Shown here in pieces: positions 26,738 through 36,899 of a stretch of DNA of 64,000 nt. A program made the position numbers and the translations under genes. Numbering within the stretch: the stretch's first letter is position 1; the number at the start of each line of letters is the position of its first letter. The DNA comes from Marchantia polymorpha subsp. ruderalis (lineage: Eukaryota > Streptophyta > Marchantiopsida > Marchantiales > Marchantiaceae). Location: positions 13,208,501 through 13,272,500 of the forward strand of contig AP031353.1 of NCBI GenBank assembly GCA_037833965.1. Direction: 5' to 3'. The notes under the pieces are model-generated. The model saw only the letters and a list, made by a program, of their open reading frames with translations, did no database searches and was not told the origin of the DNA.

Positions 26738-29700
26738 GAGCAGGACGATGGGTCCTAAGGATGGACGAAGACCACTTTCTACAACTGAGTATCACCGCAA
26801 TACCTACAAGCCCAGGCTTCTTCCAGCCTACAGCCAGGGACCACCTCTTGCGGCTGTTAAAGGAGAACTGCGTCAGCTTGTGCCTGTAAGATTTGCGGCC
26901 TTCATGCCCAGAGTAATGTAGTTGATGTACTCTTTATTTTGGTTCAATGAAGCTGTGTGGTAACCCAGGTTTTATTTTCTTGTCGGAATTAAAACATTTT
27001 TTGAAAGGTAAGTACCGCGGTAGCAGCTGTAAATAGTAATCGGTACGTGAAAATAGAGTAAAAAGAGAATCTCGGGGTTCAGGGGAATCGAGGGCGGTCT
27101 AGGGGTTTTGGGGCTTAGGCCACGGTCGGACGACTTGGACGGAACGGACGGTTCATGCTGAAGGACTCGCCTTCGGCAAAATCTCCTTTGCTGAGGAGCT
27201 TTCGGCTCAAGCGCCTTTGGCTCAGGCTCCTTGGCGGAGGAGCTTTCGCTAAAGACGTACGAAGCATATATTACGGAACTCTATCGTCGGTGGAAAACGA
27301 CATCGTCACTAGACTTCGCCTTCGGCTGTAGACTCCTTCGGCCCAGCGCCTTCGCCATTAGGGCCTTCGTCGCTAGCGCTGTCTTCGTCATTAGGGTTCG
27401 TCTTCGGCGGAAGGCAATGCCTTCGCCTCTAGGACACTCCTTCGGTGGAAGGATGCGTCTTCGGCGGAAAGACTCGCCTTTGGCGGAACAAGAAAATAAA
27501 AAGAAAACGGCGGAAGCTAGTGCGTTCGCTGCGAGCGCCTTCGGCGATGCGCGGATGGAGAGCTGTGTCAGCGGAAATCGGCGGGATCAAGATTGAATGT
27601 ACAAGTGTGGGAGTCCGCGCAACGGCGGAGCGTGAATTTGTGCATGCTAATCAGACCGTTACGCCTGCATAGCATTCAAGCAGACGATGCCAACCCAAGT
27701 GTCGAACGATGAGAGTTCTTGATCGCCGAAGGAAGAGACTCACTCACGCATTTCCAATTTTGCACTCGCTCGAGTTCGCGACGCCCAGTAGAAGAATTCG
27801 CGGAGAGCTTGCGGAGAGTTTGTCGAGAGTGGGCAGCATGAGAGTCTTGCAGCCGAGTTCGCGGAGAGTTGCAGAGAGTTTAATAGCCAAGTTGATTCCG
27901 CTACGGATGGTTCCACTGCGAGTGCCGCAGTTCGGATTGCGGGCATTTCAAGATGAGCTGATGGCGATGAAGCTCTACTTTCTTCTGTGGGGATGGAATT
28001 GGATGTGCCTGACGATGGTCTGGTAGTGGCTGCGTGAGAAGAACCAGCCTCCACGAGGTTATCAACCGCACCCGGAGAGATGGCAAGTGAGCGATTGGGA
28101 GCAGGTCTTGGGACGATGCGAGGGAAAAGAAGGCAACCTTCTGTTCGAATGCGAGAGTGTGCATGTTTCGAAGGAAGAAGAAATTTCCTTCGGCGCACTT
28201 TTCAAGAAATGCAAGTCGCGCAAGAACGGGTACAAGACCCGTGACTACGTAGATCGCAAGCGGAAGAATGTCGCGGTAGCACTCCTCCAGATTTTGCAGC
28301 CGCACAGAATCACCTACATGACATCTTGGCAGGTGGGATTTGTGGAGCTGGCGTTGCGGATACTCCGATTCATTGAGCTCGCATTTTGTGGAAGGCCACA
28401 CGGCAACATGCGCAAGAGAAGAAGGGAGTATCGATCAATCACCTCTCCCCTTTCTTGATCAACTTTTATCGGCCGATGGGGTGTATGACAGCAGCGGAGC
28501 GGGTACAATTTCCCTTGCTGTCCCGAGCAAATCCGGGAAGGTATGTGAGGGATGTCGAAGTTGACACAGACCCCGACGAAGTGCCCGCTAGCACACCACT
28601 AGCTCGACTGAGAACGGAAGAAGAACCGAGGGGAGCGCGGGCACCCCGGAAGCAGAAATGGGATGGGGATGCGGACATGAGTCAACGGAAAGTGTCCACT
28701 GCCCCGATCAGGCGTCGGGCAAACAACAAGCCAGCTCGACCGAAGCAGAAGGCACGCAAGCTATGTCCGCGCTGCTGTTCATAGGGCGAGCCGCAGTTAT
28801 GAGAAACTCACCATCCTCGGAGGAGGATGTGAGTGCGGAGGTTCTTGGGAGGTCAACTGACCTCCCTGCACAAGTGCTTTTGGAGGAAACGCGTAGGCCT
28901 TCGGGCCACAGAGGAAGGCATGCGGCAACGGCCAGAATGCCTGCAATGAAGAGGTGCTTGCCTTCCGAGCAAGTGCCATTTGATGACTCGCCTTTGGGTC
29001 AAGGGCCTTCGGCTCAAGCGCCTTCGACGCAGCAGCGGTTCAGGGAGGAGCCTTCGGCTCAAGGGCATTCGGCTCAAGGGACTTCGGGTCAAACGCCTTC
29101 GGCACAGACGGCTTCGGCGCAGAAACCCCTGGTGCAAGTTGCAGCGGGCGAAGGCAGGGATGGGGAGACACGTGTGCCTTCGGCACAAGCGCCTTCGGCT
29201 GTAGCAGTTCGGGCAGGTGTAGCAGGCCTACCTGGTGCAGATTCTCCCACCCTGTTGGAAGTATTGGCAGGACATGGAGTGGCCGCCGCAGCAGATGAAG
29301 CTACGCAACTCAATGCGAGAGATTCGCCGAGGATTTCTTCGGCGACAAAGATACTAGAGACCAAAGACGACACGCCTTCGGAGGAGGAGGAAGTGGAGTC
29401 GGTGCCAAGTACACCGACCGGTGTGCTTTGCGAGCAAGTGGTACCACTACTCCGGTACCTTGATTGCAAGGCAATCAAGTACAGGGATCCTCGCCATCGT
29501 GGATCCTATGTTGAGCTGGTCAGGAATCGGACTCGAATCAAAGTAGCGACGACTCTCGAGTTGATAGCCTTGGACCAGAAGTATCTTGGACCAGAAATAG
29601 CAGTTGGAGGAGCGTTACAATTTTTGCAGGAACAATGTACCATATCGCGGAAGCTGCAGAAAACAGCGATTTAGTTGCGAGATGAGTTGTTGAGCAAGGC

Positions 29701-31965
29701 GCAGCGCGAAATTGAAGAGCTACGTGCGAGGGTCGAGACGGAGATCAATTCTGAGCAAGCTCAAAACCGCATTTTGGCAAAGGAGCTCGTGCGGCAGACG
29801 CGGGCGTTAGACAAGAATGAGGCAGCGAGGAAGGCGGACGAAGAATTACTAGGTCGACTACAATCGTAGTGCGACGAATTGAGTGCGCAGCGTGCGGAGG
29901 CAGAATTACAGTTGGCAGAGGTTGAAGGCCACAACCGGCGCGCGACAGATCGCACGCGGGAGGAGCTAGTTTCGCGGGTTGACCGGTGTCTTAGAGGTTA
30001 TGTTTGCTGGGAGATCGCGGCGCGGGAGAGAATGACGTCGCGCGAAATGAAGATACGTGCGGCAACTTTGATGTATGGTGACAGTCAAAGTCGGTGGCGC
30101 GTGGCAAAGCGGTTGGAGTCATTCTTGTCGAGATCGCGGGACGCCATAGCGCACCTCGAGGCAGAGGTGACCGAGGTGTTGCGGCGGCTTGAATTGCGTA
30201 GGAGAGTAGACGAATAGACGGGTAGGGAGTTAGTGAGTAGTCAGCCTTCTCATATGAGGCATAGCCGGTGAAGTGTAGTGTTAGTTAGTTAGAACCTTAG
30301 AGTGTATAAAGTAGTCCAAAGCGTTGGACTTGGGGGATTTTCCAGTTTTGGAAGTTCAGTTCAGGAAGACGTTTTCTCTACGTGTTTGTGTACTTCGTTC
30401 TGTCACCACGCACGAGGAGCTATAGTTTGTCGAAGTTATTGCATTTTATAGCTGAAGGCCTTCGTCCGAATGTTCTGTGCTAGCAGATTGGCTAGTCAGG
30501 ATTTAAGCAAGTTCGGACTTACACCTTTGGACAATGTTCCTTGTTTGTATTCCTTCGGGATTTTCCCCCTTGAATACCAAAGTGAAGTTTTGTTATCTTC
30601 GGAGTAACCCTTGGTTGAATTCAGGTTGTGTGTGTTACGTTGCTTGAGGCGCCTTCGGGGGTAGCCTTCGCAGTATTTCTGGGAATGACAAGTGCCTGAG
30701 AATTCAAACTCGTCAATAGACTGTTAAGTTGTAACATTGGGACTTTTCTCAACTTAGTCTCTCTGTTCGGATTTTTGTATTCTCTGCGCGTTTGTGAGTT
30801 GAGTGTGTTGTTCACCGCGTGAGAGTAACTTCGGTTTGATGAAGGTACCGCATCCGAAGTAGGAAGTCCAACCCGAATTCTATGCATTGGCAGTGGCTAG
30901 TGACAGGGGTTAAGCAAGTTCGGAGTTGGGTGACTACCTGCAGATCCTCTGAGTGTACTCTTGGGAAACTCTCCCCCTGAACCTTAAGTGGAGGTCCTAA
31001 TCGACCTTTGAGTTGTGCTTTTACAGTTTCAGGTGTGTGTTGGGGTGTACTACGCTGCATTGTGTGTTCTGTGAGTGATCTTCGAGTTGAGCACTTGCAG
31101 TATTTCTGGGAGTGATAGTAGCCTGAGAATTTAAACTCCTCAATAGTCTGCTAAAACGTGACACTTTGTACTTTGTGTGTTGTCTCTGTCTCTGTGGGAT
31201 CGATACTTTGCTGTTATACTGCAATTTAGCCTTGGGTGGGCTATCACAAGCTGTTAACTCATTATGCGTGGTGGATCCACGGATATTGTGCCCCAATTGT
31301 GAATGCACATTCTTTCTAGTGGATAGCATATCACAAGAAATTGCAAATAACTCGTTATTGAGCTCGAAATTCCCTGCAGATCCGCCTTGTCTGCTCCTCA
31401 CCACTGACATTCCCTAAGTCCTCACCATCTTAGATGAGGTGCAGTATTTGGTAGGGTTGATCTATGTACTCTTGTTACAGCTAGCATGGTACTTATGGTG
31501 GTCTATGCCGCTTTCCAGATGGGTACTCATGTCGAAAACTCGTATGCGAAGAGTCTAGCGCAGTTCGGAGCAATTCTCGGGCCGAAGGCATGGCGCTTTG
31601 TCGCACTTGAGATGCAAAAAGTTCTTGCGCCGGGTGTTCCCTTCGGACCTGGCTGGGTTGGAGAGCAAGAGGCACCATTGCAAGTGAAGAAGCAGCATGC
31701 AGCGGAAAGTACTGCGACCGCTAGCCCCTCTAACAAAAGTGGAGCTGGATCTCTTGCTGCAAGCACAGTACAGGTGACCACTGTTCAAGCACCTGCAAGG
31801 TTTGTTGTTTCACCTGCTGCACCTTCTCACAGCTCCAGTTCTGCTGCTGCTTCCTGTGCATCTCCCGGGAACTCATCTGCTGTGCCTCTAAAAGTGACGA
31901 GTCAAGCTGGTGTTGACAGTCCTCCGTATGGTAAAACAGGTCAAGAATATCTTATGGAGCTTTAG
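26738..31965 (+). CDS. 3' end of a plant bromodomain protein gene (two exons)
   Basis: Exon 26738-26885 ends GELRQLVP with donor CCT|GTAAGA, and exon 31519-31965 begins after CTTTCCAG with MGTHVENSYAKSLAQFGAIL. Joined in phase 0, they read LVPMGTHVENSYAKSLAQF...LGPKAW...VLAPGVPFGPGWVGE. From memory this is the block that follows the bromodomain in plant BRD1/BRD2/BRD13-type proteins (consensus near YARSLARFA..LGP.AWK and LPPGVKFGPGWVGE). Those proteins belong to chromatin-remodelling complexes. A Ser/Ala-rich tail ends at TAG 31963-31965. The bromodomain itself and earlier exons were not found in the 6 kb upstream, so this is either a 5'-truncated remnant or a gene with distant exons. The 4.6-kb intron contains a decayed repeat-family gene on the same strand. 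Confidence 0.6.
27120..27500 (+). repeat. Degenerate CCTTCGGC-type short repeats
   Basis: Many variants of cgccttcggc, cctttggctca and tcttcggcgga occur here. The same motif recurs as the (P)SAQ-coding repeats at 28985-29210 inside the neighbouring pseudogene, so this is probably its 5' flank. Confidence 0.6.
28087..30217 (+). pseudogene. Decayed member of a Marchantia-type amplified gene family
   Basis: Sense runs through three frames. The first, from 28087, has MSDWEQVLGRCEGKEG and later AVALLQILQPHRITYMTSW. The second, about 28355-28750, has LWKATRQHAQEKKG, INHLSPFLINFYRPMG and PGRYVRDVEVDTDPDEVPA. The third, about 28750-30217, has SPSSEEDVSAEVLGRSTDL, a (P)SAQ repeat tract, YVELVRNRTRIKVATT, a coiled coil, and a closing RSRDAIAHLEAEVTEVL. 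I recall such a family from hypothetical Marchantia polymorpha proteins; its function is unknown to me. Breaks seen are two frameshifts (near 28352 and 28755) and in-frame stops at TGA 28374-28376, TAG 29672-29674 and TAG 29867-29869, with sense continuing across each. It lies inside the intron of the bromodomain gene. No flanking long terminal repeats were found. Confidence 0.7.
30470..31175 (+). repeat. Two diverged tandem copies, spacing about 430 bp
   Basis: Blocks such as taagcaagttcgga, gcagtatttctggga and cctgagaatt(c/t)aaactc(g/c)tcaatag occur in the same order near 30505-30740 and 30912-31155. They lie just 3' of the decayed gene family member and may be part of the same repeat. Confidence 0.6.
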
Positions 31966-33092
31966 GAAGACCATTCATTTGGTCTTCTAAAACCCCATCT
32001 TGTTGACTTTTTCTTTTATTGAATGCTTTTTAATTTATCAATAGATTTAATGATATGATATCCTTAAGGCAATAATAAAAAGAAATTGTTTTTTTTTTCA
32101 ATTTGATTGTTTAGTGATTTCAAGATCTAATGAGAAGAATCCTTGAATTTTTTTCCAAAATAGGTTCGAATTTCGAATCAATGAGAAAGCAAAAATATTC
32201 ATAAATTCTAAATGATGATTTGTAATGAATCATTTTGAAATTTTTAATATTGAAAAGATGCGGAAAGTTAATTGCCTTTTATATAATTTAAAATATTTTT
32301 TTAAATCGAAATATTTAGAAAAAAAGCATTTAATTTAAACTGTGAAAACATCTTCCATGTAGAGAAAAAAAATCTGATATTGATCATTTCGATGCAATAT
32401 TTCAATTCTTTGATAAATATTTTTTTTAGTAAGAAGTAATGTCTTAGATTAATTTTTATTTGCAAAATTTTTAGAAGACATTGAGATGAAAATTATTAAA
32501 TCGAAATACATAAAGTTTTGATTGAAAATTGAAAGACATAAATTATGAATATACTTCATATTTAATGATTTTTTTCTCTAATTAGCATTATATAAGGATA
32601 TATGTGTCCTGTATCGATTAATTCTTCAAACAAAATTGTGTGCAAAAGAAGTTATAAATTTTCATATTCATACACTTGATTACCTTGGAATATATTAATT
32701 AATTGCTTTTCCATCAAACCAATCACAGGAAACTCTACATTCATCATCCATACAACTAGTAAGAACTTCACTGCTATGTTAAATGGTTACTGCCTGTATA
32801 GATTTTTTTAAGTCCTTTTTCGTTGAGAATAAATTTTTTAATTATCAAAAAAATTCCACAATCCATAACCTTCAGCTTACTTTTGATTTGGGTTTTACAT
32901 ACAGTTATTATCATTTCCATCATATTGCTAATTTGAAAACCCATTTACTCGGTTTGAAAGATGCATTGTTCCTGATGTGGTTTCTTGTGTTGCTTAGTGG
33001 CATGTATTCTTTTTCACTCATTGAGAATATATATTAATAGCATTACACTATACAATGTTCAAGAGTTTATTTGTTCCTATAATCTTTGAGTA
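31966..33092. other. AT-rich stretch, nothing recognised
   Basis: Very AT-rich with many homopolymer runs of A or T. An open frame at 32783-33037 is AT-driven (rich in Phe, Leu, Ile and Tyr) and probably not a gene. The 5' end may contain the 3' untranslated region of the bromodomain gene. Confidence 0.5.
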
Positions 33093-33431
33093 AATTACTT
33101 GATGGAACCCATTGTAACACAAGTTACTTGATAGGACTGATCAAGTTTCATTTTACCTGATGGGACCCCAAGGATGGCACATGCTTGTGAAACAAGCTCG
33201 AGTTTTTTTGGAAAGACACGGACAGAATTCGGAAGCAAATTGGTGATGCACATATGTAGGAGATGGTGCATCGTTCAGAGCCATGCACACAGGGAAAGTT
33301 GAAATGACCCGCACCGTCGGTTGATACGAGAACATGGATGATATCTCCGTTTATGGGGTCTATAGAGTAAAACTAAACTTGATGGGTCCTAGTGAGCATT
33401 TTGTGTTAGGACAGGGTTCCATCAAGTAATT
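33093..33431. mobile_element. Small TIR element (MITE-like), about 340 bp
   Basis: The ends are inverted repeats. The left end from 33093 (aattacttgatggaaccc, then taacacaa) matches the reverse complement of the right end, 33431 inward. The outer 18 bp are perfect, and a taacacaa block follows after a few mismatched bases. The interior has no coding capacity. I could not fix a target-site duplication (flanks gta/acc), so the superfamily stays open. Confidence 0.65.
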
Positions 33432-33816
33432 ACCTCTATAATTCCATACATCCACAAACTCTTAAATCGTTTGCTATTTTGTTCGAATTAACTGCAATTC
33501 TATTTTTTACAACCTAATGAGTGATGTGACAAAATTTCACAATGTATTGCATGTTATTTCTTAAAAACAACGAAGTGATGTTCATCAACATCACATCCAT
33601 ATTATCCACAGCGGTAATCCTGCTGGGCAGACCAGCACGATGTAACAAACTCGCGCGATCCCAACAAGCCAAAAATCATGTCTTAGAGCTTAAGATATCT
33701 ACCTAAGTAAATTGTCCGGATATGATAAAATCGACAAGTGTTGTCAAATTACACAGAATCAAAACACAAACCACGCTTTTTTTGTTACAGATTCTCCAAA
33801 AACACCGTCACATTCT

Positions 33817-33854
33817 CACAAAGCACCACAACTAAGATCTTGTGGTGCTTTGTG
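33817..33854. repeat. Perfect 15-bp hairpin, 8-nt loop
   Basis: The arms 33817-33831 (cacaaagcaccacaa) and 33840-33854 are exact reverse complements. It sits 45 nt beyond the stop codon of the minus-strand F-box gene, so it would be a stem in that gene's 3' UTR. Confidence 0.85.
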
Positions 33855-33898
33855 CCATGAAACTTGCATCTTCCATAGTTCTATGCGTCAACGAAGAC

Positions 33899-35356
33899 TT
33901 AGGACAAGTCAAACTCGTGGACATTCGCCATGCCATGTGGATGCTTGATCTTGCTCTCGATCAACCCAGGGCTGACCAATGAGGGTTGGTAAGTCCAAAC
34001 TCGGAATAAAATAGGCAGGTAATCATGATCTTCTTTCACAATCTTCCAGTTGCTTAACCACGCCCAAGAGTCATCGACACCAGTGTAGCGCAATATCGGA
34101 CGAGATATATTTGATTTGTATGGCCGAGGAACGCCGTGAGTATAATCCTCCATGTAATCTTGCAAAAGAAAAATAACTTCGTCCCTGGCTCCCACGCACC
34201 ACTTGATCCTTACTTCCCTTTTTATCAAACCTTCTTCCCATGTTCCTTCTTTAAGTAAGGGGGCGACCATATCAGCCACCGACTGCATGGGTTCCGCCTT
34301 CTTCTCTCTAAGATACAAGCGCATGGGTTCGGCCTTCTTCTCTCTAAGAGACAAGCGCGAGATGTAACGCCGTTCTGGAAACCGGGGTTCCAGTCTCTGA
34401 TCCACGATCTCGAAGAAACGAAGCCAATTAGATCCACTATCATCATGTCCAACAATCAGGACTTCACCATTGTGCTCCATACATCTGAAAAGCATGGCCC
34501 ACGAAATTTCTATGCTTAAGTCCAAACGGCTCCAAATGTCAAGCTTGAGATCGTAAATGTACACCAAATCCGTAAAGCCCCCTTCCACTCCACTCACCAC
34601 CCAGTGAAACTTTCCATCCTTGGTCACGCATTGATGCTGGTATCTATTAAAATCCGTGCAATGCTTCCGGTTGGATGAAGGATTACTGTAGGATGAACGC
34701 AATCGACTACAGATCCGCCATGAGAGCAATTTGGAGTCATAGATGTAAGTTTCCCCTCCTCCGTATGTGGAACGATGATCCAGAAATAAAAAAGTGTAGT
34801 ACCCTGTTTCCAGATCTACGTCGATTCCACACAACATATCTCCTACCTCAGATATGTTGAGGGAAGGTGAGGCAAGGACGACCAAAGTCGGCAATCTGTG
34901 GTACTGTCGTGTCAAAGGGTTGGAGACTATGAATGTCGGGAATTGCTCTCGCCAATTGGAGTCCAGATGGGGCTTGGCAAGAAAGGTCAACAGGCCCCCA
35001 CCTGATGCTACCAGCTCATATCCCTTATCTTCGACGAACGAACCCTGATTTTCTCCAAAGTTGAGGTCGCGCTGCACCCAGCAACGATTGCTGGTGTCGT
35101 AAAGATTGAGACCTCCATCACCCGGATACAGCGGAACCAGCTTCCCAGATTTCTGCCAAAGTGAAAGAGAGAATTCCCGAGACATGAACAGATCGTTCCA
35201 ATGTCTGCACACGCAACGGAACCTCATCAAGCTCTCGAGCGGGAGCTTGCGCATCACAGTGAGCAGAAGGTCCTCCGGAAACGACCTCCCCATGAAAACT
35301 GATGTCGGGTTCGAAGGCTCCGACGAGCTCGCCTTCTCATCGCTGTCCGACTCCAT
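33899..35356 (-). CDS. F-box protein, single exon
   Basis: The product has 485 residues from ATG 35356, the first ATG in the frame; the open frame extends further upstream without one. An F-box lies at about residues 24-65 (SFPEDLLLTVMRKLPLESLM, then RFRCVCRHWNDLF). F-box proteins bind SKP1 and select targets for SCF ubiquitin ligases. The rest resembles the beta-propeller-like region of plant F-box/kelch-type proteins (SNPLTRQYHRLP, LVYIYDLKLDIWSRLD). Target unknown. A 36-bp tandem duplication (34285-34320 and 34321-34356) gives two near-identical 12-residue units, RLSLREKKAEPM and RLYLREKKAEPM, in a charged loop. The frame is intact. Confidence 0.88.
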   Translation of the reverse strand: MESDSDEKASSSEPSNPTSVFMGRSFPEDLLLTVMRKLPLESLMRFRCVCRHWNDLFMSREFSLSLWQKSGKLVPLYPGDGGLNLYDTSNRCWVQRDLNFGENQGSFVEDKGYELVASGGGLLTFLAKPHLDSNWREQFPTFIVSNPLTRQYHRLPTLVVLASPSLNISEVGDMLCGIDVDLETGYYTFLFLDHRSTYGGGETYIYDSKLLSWRICSRLRSSYSNPSSNRKHCTDFNRYQHQCVTKDGKFHWVVSGVEGGFTDLVYIYDLKLDIWSRLDLSIEISWAMLFRCMEHNGEVLIVGHDDSGSNWLRFFEIVDQRLEPRFPERRYISRLSLREKKAEPMRLYLREKKAEPMQSVADMVAPLLKEGTWEEGLIKREVRIKWCVGARDEVIFLLQDYMEDYTHGVPRPYKSNISRPILRYTGVDDSWAWLSNWKIVKEDHDYLPILFRVWTYQPSLVSPGLIESKIKHPHGMANVHEFDLS

Positions 35357-36117
35357 AGTCGCGTTCGGAAACGCTTCAAGAAGCACAAATGCAGAAGACC
35401 TCTCTTCTTCGTTCCTCAACAGCCAGTTCTAGTCCATCACCACCCACAGATCAAATCTGCGAAACCTCCACGGAATCTCCTCGTTCTACTGAAGAAGGCT
35501 TTCAGCTTAAGAGTGTGCGAGGGCCGTTTCCGTGAACACATGACATGGCACCAGAATTGAAGATCTGTGAATGAAGTCAACTTATGCACCGCTCAACTGG
35601 CCACTGTCAACTATCTTCACCCTGCTCGCTAGGTGATCTCACGTTAGTCTCACGCTCCATATCGGCGGAGCGTGAAGCTTTATCAATCTTTTGAGCGAGC
35701 AATCGAATCGAACCGCTCACCGGTTCTAGTCCTAGTCTCGCTACACAAAGACCTGCTCGGCATCACTGAGGATTTGTGTACCGGAGATCGGAAAAGTCTA
35801 TGCGCACAAGCGTCAGCATTCACTATAATGCTCACTCTTCGGAGAGGCTGCGACGAGCCTGCATGATCTGATGCCTGGCATCAAGATGAAAGATGCGATT
35901 CACCTTTGTTCCCACCGACCTTGCATTACGTCTCCTCCACGAACGTAGTCCTTGATTTGACAGCGGAAGCGGAGACTGTAGGGACTTCAGAGATTTAGAG
36001 GAGCGACACGATGATTCGTGTTCCCATCGTGGAGTTTTGTTTCATTCCGAGTGTGTTCAGACTCGCCTCGATCTCTGAACTAGCCGAACCTGAGCTCGAT
36101 GAACCCTGCAAGAGGCG
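35357..36117. other. Spacer, nothing recognised
   Basis: This includes the upstream region of the F-box gene (minus strand). No convincing core promoter element or further gene was seen. Confidence 0.45.
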
Positions 36118-36603
36118 GTGGCTGATCTGGATCTGCATCCGTTCATCTCGAAGGTGCCTCACATTCCAGTTATGGACTTGAAGAATTGGGACAGGGATGG
36201 ATCTCAATGGAGATCCATGTACTCGGTTCTTTCGTCCGGCGACTGGCTCAAGGTGAATCGCCTGCTGAAACAGGTGGAGACTGACCTTCTCGATGAACCT
36301 CGAGATGGCGAGCTTCAGTGCACCATTCCGTTAGGATCTTACTTCGGACACATGGATCTCTGCGGAAACTCATCAAGTGCGTGCGGGATGTCCTGAGTCT
36401 GGCCGTGATGGAAACCGCCAAGACGGACGAAGGATTCACAGCCCTCAATCTGGCCTCCATGGTCGTGCGTGTTCCGCGATCCACTCTCCGCAGCAAGCCA
36501 AAGTGGCGAAACTGCTCCTGAGGGCAGCAATGGCAACACCGAGCTCTCCATTGCCAAGACTGCCGCGGAGGAGTGGGCACCGCTGCTTTCCACCGCCGAG
36601 TGA
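36118..36603 (+). pseudogene. Decayed ankyrin-repeat fragment
   Basis: Ankyrin-like sense is spread over three frames. From 36118 the frame has GDWLKVNRLLKQVETDLLDE and IPLGSYFGHMDL. A second frame near 36340-36470 has LRKLIKCVRDVL and AKTDEGFTALNLASM. A third near 36500 has AKVAKLLLRA, and then the first frame returns with SNGNTELSIAKTAAEEWAPL before TGA 36601-36603. GH.DLV..L, DEGFTALNLA and NGNTELSIA match the ankyrin consensus (G-H-.-.-.-V..LL, G-.-T-.-LH-.-A). At least three frame changes within 490 bp make a working protein unlikely. Confidence 0.6.
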
Positions 36604-36698
36604 TCAGATCGATGCACTGCTTGCTATGGAATAGGACTAGAGCCGAGAAGTCTGTGGTTGATGCCCTCGTTGTCTTCAGGAGCGCAGGAGTTCTGGAA

Positions 36699-36744
36699 GA
36701 AGATGGCTCCAGTGGCGACGAAGCTGGCCACTGGAGCCATCTTC
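36699..36744. repeat. Perfect 18-bp hairpin, 10-nt loop
   Basis: The arms 36699-36716 (gaagatggctccagtggc) and 36727-36744 are exact reverse complements. It lies just after the ankyrin remnant. Confidence 0.9.
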
Positions 36745-36899
36745 GTCGTCGCCTCCATAGCTACAGAATCCAGAGTTTGGAGAGCATGCACTGGTGGTTC
36801 AAACTGAATGAGCATAGGCGCTTCAATGGGTCCCCAGGGAGGGGAAACCCTCTAATCCTCTACGATCTACGGTGTAAAACAACTACTATCAAAGGCTAA

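Noticed and set aside
30812..31410. Minus-strand frames in the intron repeats
   Set aside because: They contain the repeat blocks in antisense and have no family match.
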